Assembly (NCBI GenBank): GCA_022695795.1
Contig: MU404180.1
Span: 45,993-109,992 of the forward strand
DNA: 64,000 nt
Source of the DNA: Biscogniauxia marginata
Lineage: Eukaryota; Ascomycota; Sordariomycetes; Xylariales; Xylariaceae
Direction: 5' to 3'
Within the stretch, counting starts at the first letter, position 1, and every line of letters starts with the position of its first letter. Shown in pieces: positions 13,201 to 25,100 of the stretch. The position numbers and the translations under genes were made by a program. A model generated the notes under the pieces. It saw only the letters and a list, made by a program, of their open reading frames with translations. It made no database searches and had not been told where the DNA came from.

Positions 13201-16200
13201 CGAGTCATGTGTTCGGTAATTTCCAGGTTAAAGCCGATCCTTGCTCTTCTCCGCAAGTTGCGGTACCTTGGCACCTATTAAACTCCGGGGCATCATCTGG
13301 CTCCGCCAGCTATCAACTCGTCTAAGCTCAATTACATGTATCAACTGATCGAAGTGGTAGCTCTCGGGACGATCTGGGCGACCAATCGACTTTAAACTAT
13401 CTACAAATATACCTACATAAGTATGTATGGTATGGAGATAAGAGTCTCAAGAGCATACTGACGCAGCAAGTTGTACACACCTGGCACGGGGTTTCAGATG
13501 CCAATTTGTCATGGCTGCAGAGTACTTTATCGTAGCTTCTCAAGGAAGATGTGGAGAAGGGTTACATGACTGTATACTACGTAGTTGACACAATGCTGCC
13601 ACGGCTGGAAACGGGCAAGGCAAGCAAGTTTGAGGGGACGTTTCTACGGGAAGCTGAACGACAGAGCCTCGAAACTTCGAATTAACTCCCCGACCACAAG
13701 GTGCTACGGTACCACAGCATCAGACTTAGCGCATCACAACAGAAAGCAGACTTCGTTGCACAAGCCTTACTCACGTACACCGCCATCATTGCTATGGCGA
13801 GCCTCGCCTTTTTGGTGGCATGTGTTCCTCGAAGAGTCGGGCTCAACTCGCAACCCATTCTCTACAAAGGTGTGTTATCCGGATGGTTGGGAATGGATAG
13901 AATATGACAGGAACGTCGAAATCTCGATCACCAGAACCCTTCTCTTCCAATCGGACACGGGGAGAGTGTATTGCGACAATGATCGACCTCCTGCGACAGC
14001 TGCGTGAAAGCACCAGCTATACAGTACACACATAGCAGGCAGGTAGAAAGCCTTATCTGCTATGGTTCCCATGACTATAAAATCGGAAAACACGCAGAAA
14101 TTAAAATTGCGATAAAGCTAGGTATTCGCCTTCACTAGGGGTGGTACGACACGGCACAATATTATCACAACCCTTGTGGTCTCAAAGTTGCATCATCATG
14201 CCAATGTTAGAATTGTCGCCAACCGACCAACCCTCCAAAATGCGATCGGTCCCGAGTAGAAATGCCAAGGTGCTGTATGTACATACGTAGACTCGGGCAT
14301 GGAGACAATGCTACCGATACATCGCTCGCACTTGGCCCTCGAGCACTTGAGGCTAGAGACGGTGTCGATCTCACCTGGTAGCACCCGTGTGGTACTTTGC
14401 TTCTTGCTGTGCCGTAGACGTGCTGCCCGCCCGTCGCTGATTCGATAGCAGTCTCGCGTGGTGACTTGAGAATCATCTCCGCCTCTCCCCCTGTCAACCT
14501 CGCGCCGCACTGCACCGCGGTCGGCAGCATCGGAAAGTGTGCGGCCGACGCGAACTTGGCTCTTTTGCACCTGTGCCTTTCTTGCGTAGCAAAAAGGGAA
14601 AAGACGAGAGAACCCGCGAATCGAGGTGTCCATGTTTTAAAAGTTTCCTATATGGGCACCGATCCTGATACCACATGACACGCGATATTGAAAGAGAGCC
14701 AGGCCTCAGTCAGGGTTGGCCAAAAATATGTACGATCCCTGTTCGCCACTTTCCAAACCCCTTAGCTGCACGTGTGTGATCTGCACCCATCCTCAACAAC
14801 GTGGCCAGCCAGCGATAGTTAATCTCAAACCGAATGCAACCCAGAAACACGCCGCATGGCGCGCTTACTACGCATGCTCACCAACGAGAAGCAGCGAAAC
14901 AAGTTCGAGTCGAGCCAGCGACGTTTCGGGGTCTGCACACCTTGAACGCCGCGGCCGAGAGCCCGATGATCCGGGAGGGAAGAGTCAAACGTTGCTGCAT
15001 ATACGCCTGCATCGCTTCTGGCGTTCCTGCTGCCCTGTGTTTGTGACACACATACCACACCCCAGACCTTTCTTACTCTCTCTCTCCCTCTCTCTTATTT
15101 CTTTCTTTAGAGATGTAATCTTTGACGGGCTTTTCGGTAATCCCCCCTTTAGAAAGAGCAGTATTCTCGACTACTGCGCGACGCACCGCTCATCCGACTA
15201 AGATCAAAGAAGAGGAGAACCTTGGATAGAAGCAACACAGTGAGGTCAGCTCGTTCAGCCCGGGTCAGCCCTAAATCGTCTTACCACAGCGTACGTAGAT
15301 GGGGGCCTTGCCGACTTTCTAAAACCTTTCGCGCACATGTCCAATGGGACGGGATCGGCGTATCAGCGCGTGCGACGGGAGGAGTGATACTCTGGAGTAC
15401 AAGCACACTCAATACTGTACGTGCTGGGGCTGACCATCGATGCAATGCGATATGCAGGTGTGGCAACTAGGTAGGAACTATTGCGTGTTTGGACGAGGAG
15501 AGCTACGCTACCACATGCCACGAGGTGTTAATTAACCCGAAAAGACGGGGAAAAGCTTCGTCATTCGCCAGCGACCCCTACCTCCCCCCCCCCTTTGCTC
15601 TGCCTGACCCGGGACTGGTTTGGGGGGTTTTTACCTCATTCGGGCACTATTGTCTGAAAAAGGAGCCTCTTATTTGTCGTCGCATACACCAACGCGCATA
15701 CAGGTGCAGGTAGAACAACCATGGCTCTCTCACCCGCTCTAGTGTTAGATAGTCGCACATCCAAATTTGGCGACGACTGTGTATTTCTGGAATGCCCATG
15801 TGTATTGCTGATTGCAAATTGCGAATTGCAAATCTTGTGTGCTATTGCGGCCCTGCCACCTCGATTGAACAATACCTATAATGCAGGTAACGTGATCGTG
15901 TCTGAGGTGTGTCGGGTGCAGGTGTTCGACGGGGTTGAAAGTCCTAGAATGTGTGTACCTAGGTACCTGTAGGTACAAAGTTGCAATGCGAGTCTCGTAA
16001 ATCGGCAGCTTCTCTCCATACTAGCACCACGGCGGGGGCAGACATAGCGAGCTACTGAGCGCGCTAGTCGCGATCCCCGCTCCAACCCACGCGACCTGAT
16101 GCGGCAGTGTAGACGCGCATAAGCGCCTTCACCGCCTGCCTCGACAGCCCCCCCTTCTCCATCCCTCCATCAACACTATTTTTTTGCCGCAAGTCCAACG

Positions 16201-16453
16201 AATCTCCGGCAACGTAGCTCAGCTCAGTTTCCCAAATTATATGACACTAGCTACTAGTCGTCCACCGCCAAAAATAATTGCGGTCTAGGGCGAAATAATC
16301 AGAATTTAGGTGTTTCACACTTGGAAAGGGATGGGGATGAAGGTCGTCAGCGAGGACCGTCTAAGCCATTACACTACCCGCTTCTCGTGAGGCGGAAGAG
16401 AGCGAAAAACAGAAAATAGCCACAAACAAGCACAGGGGAGGGGTGACCAAAAG
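10223..16453. other. Gene-poor spacer with dispersed CTAGGTA motifs
   Basis: About 6.2 kb between the zinc-finger gene and APC2. It contains TACCTAGGTA-type motifs (11166, 12186, 15956), a CT-rich run at about 15068-15110 and scattered short open frames. An open frame at 13585-14007 (+) has no recognisable domain, and overlapping frames on both strands are of similar length, so I do not call it a gene. The final few hundred bases must include the APC2 promoter; no clear TATA element is seen. Confidence 0.6.
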
Positions 16454-19069
16454 ATGACAGCAGATACGAAATGGAACACGCGCAAGAGACGCGCTGTCCA
16501 GTCTGTCTTCCCAACTGACAGCTCACAGCCCACCCCGTATTCGACCCCATCTCTGCGCTTCGCCGAGCAAGGCCAGCCGCCCTCCGCCGGGCGTCCGCGG
16601 CAGAAGTCTCGGAAATGGAAGGACCCGGCGAACCCGGCCGTCTCGTCGGATAATCTCCGTGCCGCGGACCAGGCCCGGTTCGACCGGTCCTGGCACGTCG
16701 TCACTTCGCAGATCGCGCTACCGCCCTCCGTGACGGCGGAGGACTCGTTCGGGTCGCTGCCGAACTCGCAGAGCCTCGATGATGACGGCGCGTTTGAGGA
16801 TGCCCTACTCGACGTGCTGAACCCGGCCTCCCGCGTGCCCCTCGCCGCCCGCACCGAGGACGTCCTGGCTTGGCATATTCAGCAGGTCCGGCAGCATTTC
16901 GTGAGCCATGTTCTGCCGCTTCTTGCCGTCTGCGACGGCCACGCGGACCAGACCCAGGTACTGCTCGGCAGCATGCGGACTCTGGAGGCTGCGCATAGGC
17001 AGTACCTATACGGATTGTCTCTGGTCGCCCGGGCTATGGAGCGGGAATATGCAGAGGACGCGCTCGCCAAGTTTCGTCGGGACCTGCACGCTACTATTGG
17101 AAACTCGATGTCTAGTGCCCTTATGGGCGCGTTGCGGACGGTCCTTGGCCAATTGATGAAGGTCGTGCTTGGAATGGAAGCACCAGATCAATCAGCTCCC
17201 AAGGGGAAGAAGAAGAAATCACCAGACTCGGCTAGAGTGGATGAGACAAGGAAAGAACTATTACAGCTCGTCGAGTCACTCTGCAAAGTCGGCCTCGCAG
17301 GCGAAAGGTTTCAGATCCTGTTTGCAGAGCTTCTGGATGGGATGATGGCTGCGTACGTGCGAGAATCATTTTCCGGAAAGTGGGATCCAAACAACGACAT
17401 GGATGTCAAGGGTTTGATCCCAGGCCACCCTGCCACTCAGCCGCGATGTATAAGGCAGCTTTCAGACTGGATAGAAAACAACTATTCTCGGCTAGCAGTC
17501 GAGGTCACTACCATAATAGGAAACGTTCAAGTTTCCTGGACAGATGTGGAAAAATGGAAAGAGATCGCGGTCGGGCGACTCGCCGCTCTTCGCATCAACG
17601 AGCTGTTCGACATTGTTATCAACTGGCCAAACAGCGAGGGTGGTGTTGAAGATCTGCGCTTCGCAGTTACCACACCCAAGAGACGACTACAGCTGACGGA
17701 TGCTTTCTCGGTAGCCCTACAGACCCGGCTACTCCATGCTGGGCGGTCAACGTTAGATATACTCCGCACATATATTGCCATGATACGCACGTTTCACAGA
17801 CTGGATCATTCTAGAGTTCTCCTAGATCGTGTGGCCTACTCGTTACAGCTTTATCTATGCACACGGGAAGACACTGTCCGCATTATCGTCTCTGGTCTAT
17901 TGTCAAACCCGAAGGAGGTTAATTCAGATGCACGCAGGACGAAACTTGTCGAGCTCGTCGAGCTGCTATATGACCCAGACCAATACCGGTCTGAACGACA
18001 AGACGAAGAATGGGATGACCTGACTTGGGTCCCACCGCCGGTAGACGCGGGCGCTAACTACAAACGACGCAGGTCCGAGGATGTTATCGGAACGTTGATT
18101 AGTGCTTTAGGCTCTCCGGAGGTCTTCATCAAGGAATTCCAAAATATTATCGGTGAGCGTCTGCTCTCCGATCAAGTCACATTTGAGCAGGAAGTGGGAG
18201 TGCTTGATCTATTGAAAAAGCGATTTGGGGAGTCGTCACTCCAGGCATGCGATGTCATGATCAAGGACATCCAAGACTCAAGAAGATTGGATGGTGTCAT
18301 TCACCGTGGTGCCATCAACCACCCCGAAAAGGTGAAGCGAGACTGGACGATTCATGCAAGAATTCTATCTCGTCTCTACTGGCCAGAGGTAGGAGAAGAA
18401 CGGTTTCTGTTACCTTCGACCGTTACGGATATGCAGAAGATGTACGAAACTATTTTCGAGCATCTCAAGCCCTCACGCAAGATCAAGTGGCTCAACCACC
18501 TCGGCCAGGCGACCGTAGAGCTCGAGCTTGAGGATCGGACAATCCTCGAAGAAGTTCACACCTACGAGGCTGCCGTCATCGATGCGTTTAGTGAGGAGAA
18601 TAGTCCTAGCTGGACATTCGAGGACTTGTGGATGAAACTCGAGATGGACGAAGACCTCCTCACGGCGGCGCTCGCGTTCTGGGAAAGGAAGCGTGTGCTG
18701 CGTAAGCTTCCAGATGACCGCTACGTTGTCATCGAACGGTTATCGGATATCGAACAGTCATCTGAGGCTGGTGCCGCGTCATCGTCAACTACTGCTCCAG
18801 CTGACGCACCATCAACGCCTCGCAAGGCTAAATCCGGCATCAGCGAGAAGGAGAAAGAGAAACGTATGGTGTACTGGCAATTCATCGTCGGCATGCTGAC
18901 AAACTCGAGTTCCATCATGCCTCTCGGTCAGATAGCGATGATGATGAAGATGCTCATTGCCGACGGCTTTCCCTGGAGCAACGAGGAGCTGCAAGAGTTC
19001 CTCGGTGAGAAGGTGTCAGAGGGCGAACTCGAGATAGTTGGTGGCAAGTACAAGCTCGTCAAGAAGTGA
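16454..19069 (+). CDS. APC2: Anaphase-promoting complex subunit 2 (APC2), cullin-like scaffold
   Basis: A single open frame of 871 aa with no visible intron. APC2 is the cullin-type subunit of the APC/C ubiquitin ligase; with the RING subunit APC11 it forms the catalytic module that marks securin and cyclins for degradation in the nucleus. The N-terminal 100 residues are Ser/Pro-rich and low complexity. A Lys-rich patch (GKKKKS, near residue 250) follows helical cullin-repeat-like sequence. The cullin homology region runs from about residue 555 to 760, with recognisable segments around WPEVGEERF and IKWLNHLGQATVELEL. The C-terminal winged-helix APC2 domain (about 800-871) is intact and ends in GGKYKLVKK. 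The length is within the range known for the family. The ATG is followed by continuous coding sequence and there is no competing upstream in-frame ATG nearby. Identification rests on the C-terminal cullin/APC2 signature. Confidence 0.93.
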   Translation: MTADTKWNTRKRRAVQSVFPTDSSQPTPYSTPSLRFAEQGQPPSAGRPRQKSRKWKDPANPAVSSDNLRAADQARFDRSWHVVTSQIALPPSVTAEDSFGSLPNSQSLDDDGAFEDALLDVLNPASRVPLAARTEDVLAWHIQQVRQHFVSHVLPLLAVCDGHADQTQVLLGSMRTLEAAHRQYLYGLSLVARAMEREYAEDALAKFRRDLHATIGNSMSSALMGALRTVLGQLMKVVLGMEAPDQSAPKGKKKKSPDSARVDETRKELLQLVESLCKVGLAGERFQILFAELLDGMMAAYVRESFSGKWDPNNDMDVKGLIPGHPATQPRCIRQLSDWIENNYSRLAVEVTTIIGNVQVSWTDVEKWKEIAVGRLAALRINELFDIVINWPNSEGGVEDLRFAVTTPKRRLQLTDAFSVALQTRLLHAGRSTLDILRTYIAMIRTFHRLDHSRVLLDRVAYSLQLYLCTREDTVRIIVSGLLSNPKEVNSDARRTKLVELVELLYDPDQYRSERQDEEWDDLTWVPPPVDAGANYKRRRSEDVIGTLISALGSPEVFIKEFQNIIGERLLSDQVTFEQEVGVLDLLKKRFGESSLQACDVMIKDIQDSRRLDGVIHRGAINHPEKVKRDWTIHARILSRLYWPEVGEERFLLPSTVTDMQKMYETIFEHLKPSRKIKWLNHLGQATVELELEDRTILEEVHTYEAAVIDAFSEENSPSWTFEDLWMKLEMDEDLLTAALAFWERKRVLRKLPDDRYVVIERLSDIEQSSEAGAASSSTTAPADAPSTPRKAKSGISEKEKEKRMVYWQFIVGMLTNSSSIMPLGQIAMMMKMLIADGFPWSNEELQEFLGEKVSEGELEIVGGKYKLVKK

Positions 19070-20479
19070 AGCAGGCTGGCACCCTTGCCATTCATTGAGA
19101 TCACTCGTGCCCTGTTCTACATCCATACCGTGTTTAGATGCGGGCGGCATCTCGCGTCAGCAAGATTGCCGTGCGGTAGCATGGGTTTTTTCTTAGCGTC
19201 AGCAATTGGAATCCGAAACAGACGATATGTACGCCACACACAGATTATATCTGGGATAGCCTACCGATCTATTTGGTGGGTTCTTATGGGATGGCTATGC
19301 GTGACCTATGCCGAGCGAGCGCCGAGCCACCCAACTGGGTTATACGTGTCCAGTCAACCCCGTATTGCACTGGACTTTGTCGACGCCGCCGCCGAGCAAG
19401 CCACCCCGTCGCTTTCTCGTGTCAGCTCATCGCTTCATATTAACTCTCGAAAAATCTCATCCCGGTTGGACTGATCGATCGTGCTGAGACGCGATGGAGA
19501 TGTGCCCACCAAGGCTAAAGCTGTTCAACGGCTCTAACTAATCCTTGCCGGCCGGGGATACCGAGTAAAACGGGACAGGATCGGGACATCTTGGTGCGTG
19601 GGTGGGATGATGGAAGGAGAGTGTATACGCATGCATATAGCCCCCCATGAACTCACACATCATGATTCAACCTGTCGGGTGAAGGGGGGGGGGCTTATTT
19701 ATTTATTTGATCTGAGTGTTGTGAAGGCTAGATACACTACGGATTGACAAGGGTGTGTTACTGCATACGGACGAGGCTCAGCGTATGGGCCCCAGTTTGC
19801 TGTCAGCCGCGTGATCGTGCCTTGAAAGGGGAGTGCTCTCTCCCTCTCCCTCTGTGTGTGTGTGTGTCACTCCTCTCTTTCTTCACATAGAGTACCGCGC
19901 ACCTAGGTGGCGGTGTATAGTCGCGATAAGCCTCGCTCGGAACTAGAGTTGAGGGGTGACAGAAAGGGGAATAATGAAATTATTTGGCTCGAATATTTTC
20001 CTTCAAGAAAAAAAAAGAAAAACAATGAACTGGGTACCTATGGGTCCGTTATATGATCGTATAAGCAAACCACGAGGTTTCTCACCGGCGTCGCTTACAG
20101 TATTTATCTTGGCTCCTGTCTCGTGACATAAGCAAACCAACCAAGCGAGTGAGCCCTCTGTATTATTCCTTTTCTTTTCGCCTTGGCTCTCGACGCGCCG
20201 CAGAGTAATACGAGTAGATGCTATATCATCTCACGTACGTCCCGTCCCCATTTTCCCACCTCCCCATATAAGATTAACGGGACGTGGTTGTGTACATATA
20301 TGTATATGTAGGTGGCCGGAGCGGAAGTTTATATATATATATCTTGGCGATTAGAAGGGGTTTCTTGAATAAGTAGATATGGGTGGGAAGGAAAAGTATT
20401 CATGGGCGTATATTATTTTGTGGTGCAATGTGTTACGTAACGTATTGTGGTATCGACTTGTCCCTGAGAGCAAAATGGG

Positions 20480-20503
20480 ATAGGTAGGTAGGTAGATAGG
20501 TAG
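20480..20503. repeat. GGTA tetranucleotide tract
   Basis: Imperfect (GGTA)n microsatellite with GATA interruptions. The unit is the same one found inside the dispersed TACC/GGTA palindromes of the window. Confidence 0.8.
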
Positions 20504-20597
20504 GGATAGATTGGATAGGGATGGGATACTGGTTTATGTGCGGAACGGTATGGATACGTGTATGTATGTGTGGATGTGTGTGTATTACCGTGGAAAA

Positions 20598-20612
20598 GGG
20601 GGGGGGGGGGGG
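20598..20612. repeat. Poly-G run (15 nt)
   Basis: Uninterrupted G run in spacer DNA. Length variation and sequencing error are both likely at such runs. Confidence 0.9.
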
Positions 20613-22255
20613 CTCTGGCTAGTTTGGTAATGTTTTGATGTAGGTAGATAGGTGGGTGAGTAGACGAGATAAAGGGGTTAGAGAGTATAAATAGGTAGAT
20701 AAAAGATTAAAGTACAATAAATGATTTCTTAATGTTGATCTACCTGCCCTATGCCACCATAGGTAACGTCCAAAAATGAAAAAAAGTAGATATTCCGCAC
20801 TTTATTCTATATCGTTAGCATCCTCCCCAATATCCAGCCGTCGCCGGTGGCAATGAGCCTTACCTTTAATAACTCAGCCCCCTTCTCCTTGTCACCCAGC
20901 TAGGTACGTAGTTCTCGCGTTATGGAAATACGGGGCAGAAAAGAGACGTATGACGATGATATAGTTATCAAAAGATCAAAGATACCGACTTGGCCTGGTT
21001 ATAGTAAGGGGAAGGTATACTCTCTGCATGGAATGCATAGATACTTGACTTTATATTGTATAACCTCGGATGGGATATATATGGTGCGGCCGGTCTCTCT
21101 CTCCGTGAATTGCATTTATGTACATAGGTTCACCAGCTGTATGCTATAAAAGCGTTTATAGGCAGATTTTCTTTTTCAAAAAAAAAAAAAGCCCCCCCTA
21201 TTATCATTTGTTACTCAAGTAAAGTATAAGGCGAGGAAAAAGGAGATAAGTATCCAAAGTATGAGTTCAGTAGACTAGAAGTCGGGTTTGTGATCCGTCG
21301 ATACTACCACAGGGGGACAAAATGCTTTAGATAGCATTGCTCCTGTAGATCGCAGGGTGAGTGTTTCGGTGCGCATGTGATTATATCAAGTGAGCTTCCA
21401 GACCTAGAGTCCTTGGGGCCTCGTTGGCGAGACTGGCAGCGAGATCCCTCCCCGGCAGGAGTATATACGGATATGTATTCTGATGCCCTAGCCTAGTTTC
21501 TTCGTTACTGATGGGTCTATGGGCGGCGGCCATAGCACACTTAGGAGGAGGAGATAGATACCAGGATAGCCGGCCAAGGGGTGTAAGTTAATGTAGGTAG
21601 ACGCGTACTAGGCAGATGAGTAGTAGGTACAGGGTGAAGAGATATATTAACTTGGCTCAAGAGGCTTGTGATAGGGGATATGGAATTAAAGTGTATATAT
21701 ATACGCTAGTGGTAGTTACAAAGTATTCGATCTGTTATTCAGATAGCAGATAGCGGCGCTCGAGACTGAGACCTAGGGATCAATGACTTGGAGGTTAGAT
21801 ATGCACCATAGTTTTCTCGTTATCCCATTCCATCGAGGTTATTAATCAGTTTCCTTATTAGCGATTACGGTGTGGGATTACTGCTCTAGCTCAAGTCAAT
21901 GGCTCTTTCATATATTTATGTTACGGTTGATATTGAAATGCCTTTGTATTGATTTCTCTGGTAGATGACTATATGTTGTTGTTGATGAACCTCCAAAACC
22001 GAACAGGGAGGAACACTATCTACTCATCTTATCTCGAGGAAACAGCCTCCTTTAATTCACCTATTCCTACCTTGCATTAAGACAACTGGGCATTAGCCAA
22101 TGCCTATGCCACAAAAAAGAAAACCCCCCCAAAAAGACACTACCAAACCTGCAGTAATGCGCAGTCGTCAGTGACAAACAACGGGCATCCTACCGGTAGA
22201 CGTTTCGCATACGTACGGCCTACCTACCTGCCTACCTGTCTAGACCCGGCCACGA

Positions 22256-22275
22256 CGACGACGACGTCGTCGTCG
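22256..22275. repeat. Perfect 20-nt palindrome of CGA/TCG triplets
   Basis: Four CGA/ACG-type triplets meet their reverse complement at a central GACGTC, so the strand can fold back on itself without a spacer. The central ACGT/GACGTC resembles a CRE/bZIP half-site core. It sits in a short GC-rich island with no called gene. Confidence 0.85.
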
Positions 22276-22800
22276 GACGGGGGAGGAGTAAGTTCGAGCT
22301 GCGCGAGGTAATGATGGAGCGGAGAGGAGCGGAGCGGGTTAAAAGAAACTCCCCCCGTCGTTTCCGGCGGTAGACGTCACTGCTGTGGACCGGAACCGGG
22401 ACCGGGGAGGAGCCCGCACGAAAGTTGTCATCGTTTGTCGCGCGCACCGGCCGGCGGGACATAAATTATCATTCACCAACCTGGTGATATCCATCCATCC
22501 GGGTTTTGAGCTCGGTCGGTCGGTCCCGGCCCACGGCCCACGTTCGGTAACTTCGGTCGTCTATTGTCCCCTCCGGTGATGCGCCCCGGGGAAGGGGGAC
22601 CGCCGGGGGAGGGAGGGGTCGGCCAATTCCAAGTGAGCCGTGGCGCTAACGTGGTTGCTGTCGCGGTTGAGACGGCATCCGACATGCCCGGGTTTTTCCT
22701 CCTGATATAGCGGTCTTTTACTAGATTGGCATATGACTTTCTACAGGTAAACCCGGATTTCACGCATGCGGAGACCTCTAGGTTGTTCGGTGACTAGTGT

Positions 22801-25100
22801 CCCCCCCTTTCCCCCAAATAATATCGTCGATTTAGAATAGCCACAGAGGGTTTTTGCTATCCAAGCTCTTTAGGTATTTTAGTCATATTGGAATTGGAAT
22901 TTTGAATCCTGTGATTGCCCGAGACCTGCGAGATGCGCGGGTGTACGGTCCAAATCCAAAACCTACACCTTGACTTTACTTAATCATATTGGCTAAGCGA
23001 CACTGAAGTCGTGGGTTCGGCTCTTCTAAAATTTAGGGTGACTCAAATTTCGAGCGGAAAGAGTTTGTGTTGGGACCCTCTATAACTAGATACACTAAGG
23101 CAGTCCTTAGCTACGAGATATAGTTCGGAAGGCTTCTGATGAGAAGTACTCTGGCTATTGGCGAGAAGTTCATGCTTTGTAGTGAGATATAGTTAACTGT
23201 TGCAGCGGATCTGGGTTATGGTCTACCCGCCATCCCGAAGTTATTATGTATCAACGCGGCTCTCGGCCGACTTCTCCATCGCACGGTATGACCACAATGG
23301 TTTATTCTTCGGTGTGACAATTAGACCAGAAGACTGTTACTAGTACCACTGGGTTAACTAGCTTCGTATAGTTGGTTAGCTCGGAGGCTGCAGAAGAAGC
23401 CATCAGAAAACTGGCGATGATTTCAGAACGGAGAGTTAAGCCGGATTAAACCTGGAAGTGGCCGCTACGCACTCAAAGTTGATGTACTCCTATTAAGTTC
23501 GTGGGAATCAATGACAGCAGACCCGTAGTTCGAGTAGGGACGCCGATACTACAGGTGGTCCACCTTGAGAGTTATAACCCCTTTAGTCCAGTTTCCGGCT
23601 GCTTGAACCTGAATCGTAAGACCGAAATATTAGCCGTAGCAAGCTGCGCTCCTAGAAGACTACTGCCATGAGTCCGAGACTGTGCTACCTCTTCTGGTCC
23701 TATTAAGTTCTTTAGACAGCACACGAGGCTTCGAGCCTGTCTGTATGCTTCTCGCTTGATATCAAACCGAGAGGGATAGATATTTCCAATCGGTTAGTCG
23801 ATATCGTACTGAGTTACTTGTGAATCCTGTATCGACGAGATACGTAAGGTACGAAGAGCCGTAATGAAATGAGTTTGCACTGTCCGTTCGCTTTATTAAA
23901 GAGTTGAGATGATTCTGTGCTAGGCTTGTGTTGACCACTGGGAATACTTGTGAGGCTGATAGCCGCCGAGAGATGCCGGGATTTGACTGGCACAGGAAGG
24001 TTTTCTGAACAAACTTGGCTGGGTAGTTGACTCTAACCCCGGAAACTCTACCGTACCGTACGTCTGATGTGAAAATAAGAGCAAGGTGATTGATCCCACC
24101 AGAATCTGTATTTCCGCCAGGTTCATGGCGTACAATACTCTCCCTGACCTTAGTGTTCATTACCACGAGAGACCAGCAAACTCTACCTACATAAGTAGGC
24201 GGACGACCGGATAACCAAAAGCTTCGTAAGAGCCTTGTGGACCGATCATGAGAATCTGCTGCAGTGAGAAACAGCGAGATCAGGAGCCTAGCCCAAGGGC
24301 AATAGTAGAGCGGACCCTCTTGTCCAATGTGCGATTGCCTCGGGAGGGTTCGTGGACAATGCGACAGTATAAATTGGGGGTTTGACGCCTCGGCGGACGT
24401 AGTAGGAATGGAGCGGGCTCGCCAATGTCCAAACCATGCTTAGGCGAGGAACTCTGTACCAACGGAAAACCCTGCCCTCGCACTATGCGACCTGCAACGG
24501 GGTGAATGAGTAGTGCAGAAACGGTAAGAAAGTTGAGGGTTATGGATCAGCAACATGCTACAAAAACTAACTCGCAATGTTTCAGTGGAGTTAACGCCCC
24601 GGTCCATCATTCCCGTACGAGCACGGAATCAGAGTCCACCTGAGGATATAAGCCTCGACCAAAAGCCTGCGGTGCGAGGGATCTCCTAGATTAGATGGAT
24701 TTTGATATGATGACAGTGGCAGGGAGTCAAACTCGGTGCGCGCTAGATAATAAGTAGCAGTGAGTAGGATGAATTCATCATATGACGAGACTTGGTGCCA
24801 GGAAGGTAACGGGTGAGTTTGATTCAGGGATGTCGGTGACAGATGTAATGTTGGGCGGAGCTAAGACGATGCACTATTGAATTACGTGGGTGTAACTATC
24901 GCTGCTCTGGAACATGAACGAATCGAAAAAGTGATGACCGAGCCTTGCCGGTATAAGCGGTCGGATTCTAAAAAGACCATGTCGATAAGGTCTGGTTCCT
25001 CGACGCTTGTCGGCAGGGTCAAGAATGACGATGAACTTTCTAAATGAGGACCGGGGCTAGGAGGGGTAAATCAATCAAATCAAGAAGCCCCTTGAAGGCA
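22801..25100. other. Gene-less block of distinct texture, possibly decayed repeat DNA
   Basis: This block has few homopolymer runs, none of the CTAGGTA motifs and an even base mix, unlike the spacer on both sides. Stop codons are frequent in all frames and the longest open frame (23762-24166, minus) has no recognisable domain. I could not find long terminal repeats, terminal inverted repeats or polymerase motifs. It may be an old mobile-element remnant or simply non-coding DNA. Confidence 0.4.

Larger units (their letters stand above)
19070..22800. other. APC2 downstream spacer, rich in simple repeats
   Basis: No gene is supportable. The stretch carries a (CTCCCT)/(GT)n run at about 19840-19868, a GGTA tract at about 20480-20503, a 15-nt G run at 20598-20612, A runs near 21178 and a perfect 20-nt palindrome at 22256-22275. 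The 200 bp around 22250-22620 are noticeably GC-rich, and open frames there run on both strands without domain content. Confidence 0.6.

Noticed and set aside
13585..14007. Plus-strand open frame of 140 codons with an overlapping hydrophobic frame
   Set aside because: Neither frame shows a known domain, a strong start context or splice structure; likely chance.
16325..16390. tRNA-like stretch on the minus strand with an A-box match (TAGTGTAATGG) and a possible anticodon arm
   Set aside because: No B-box (GGTTCRANYCC) or T-arm follows within tRNA distance, the anticodon stem has a mismatch and position 33 is not T. At best a fossil.
23488..23710. Exact 13-nt direct repeat (TCCTATTAAGTTC) at 23488 and 23698
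   Set aside because: Too short to indicate terminal repeats; flanking sequence does not match and there is no coding remnant between the copies.
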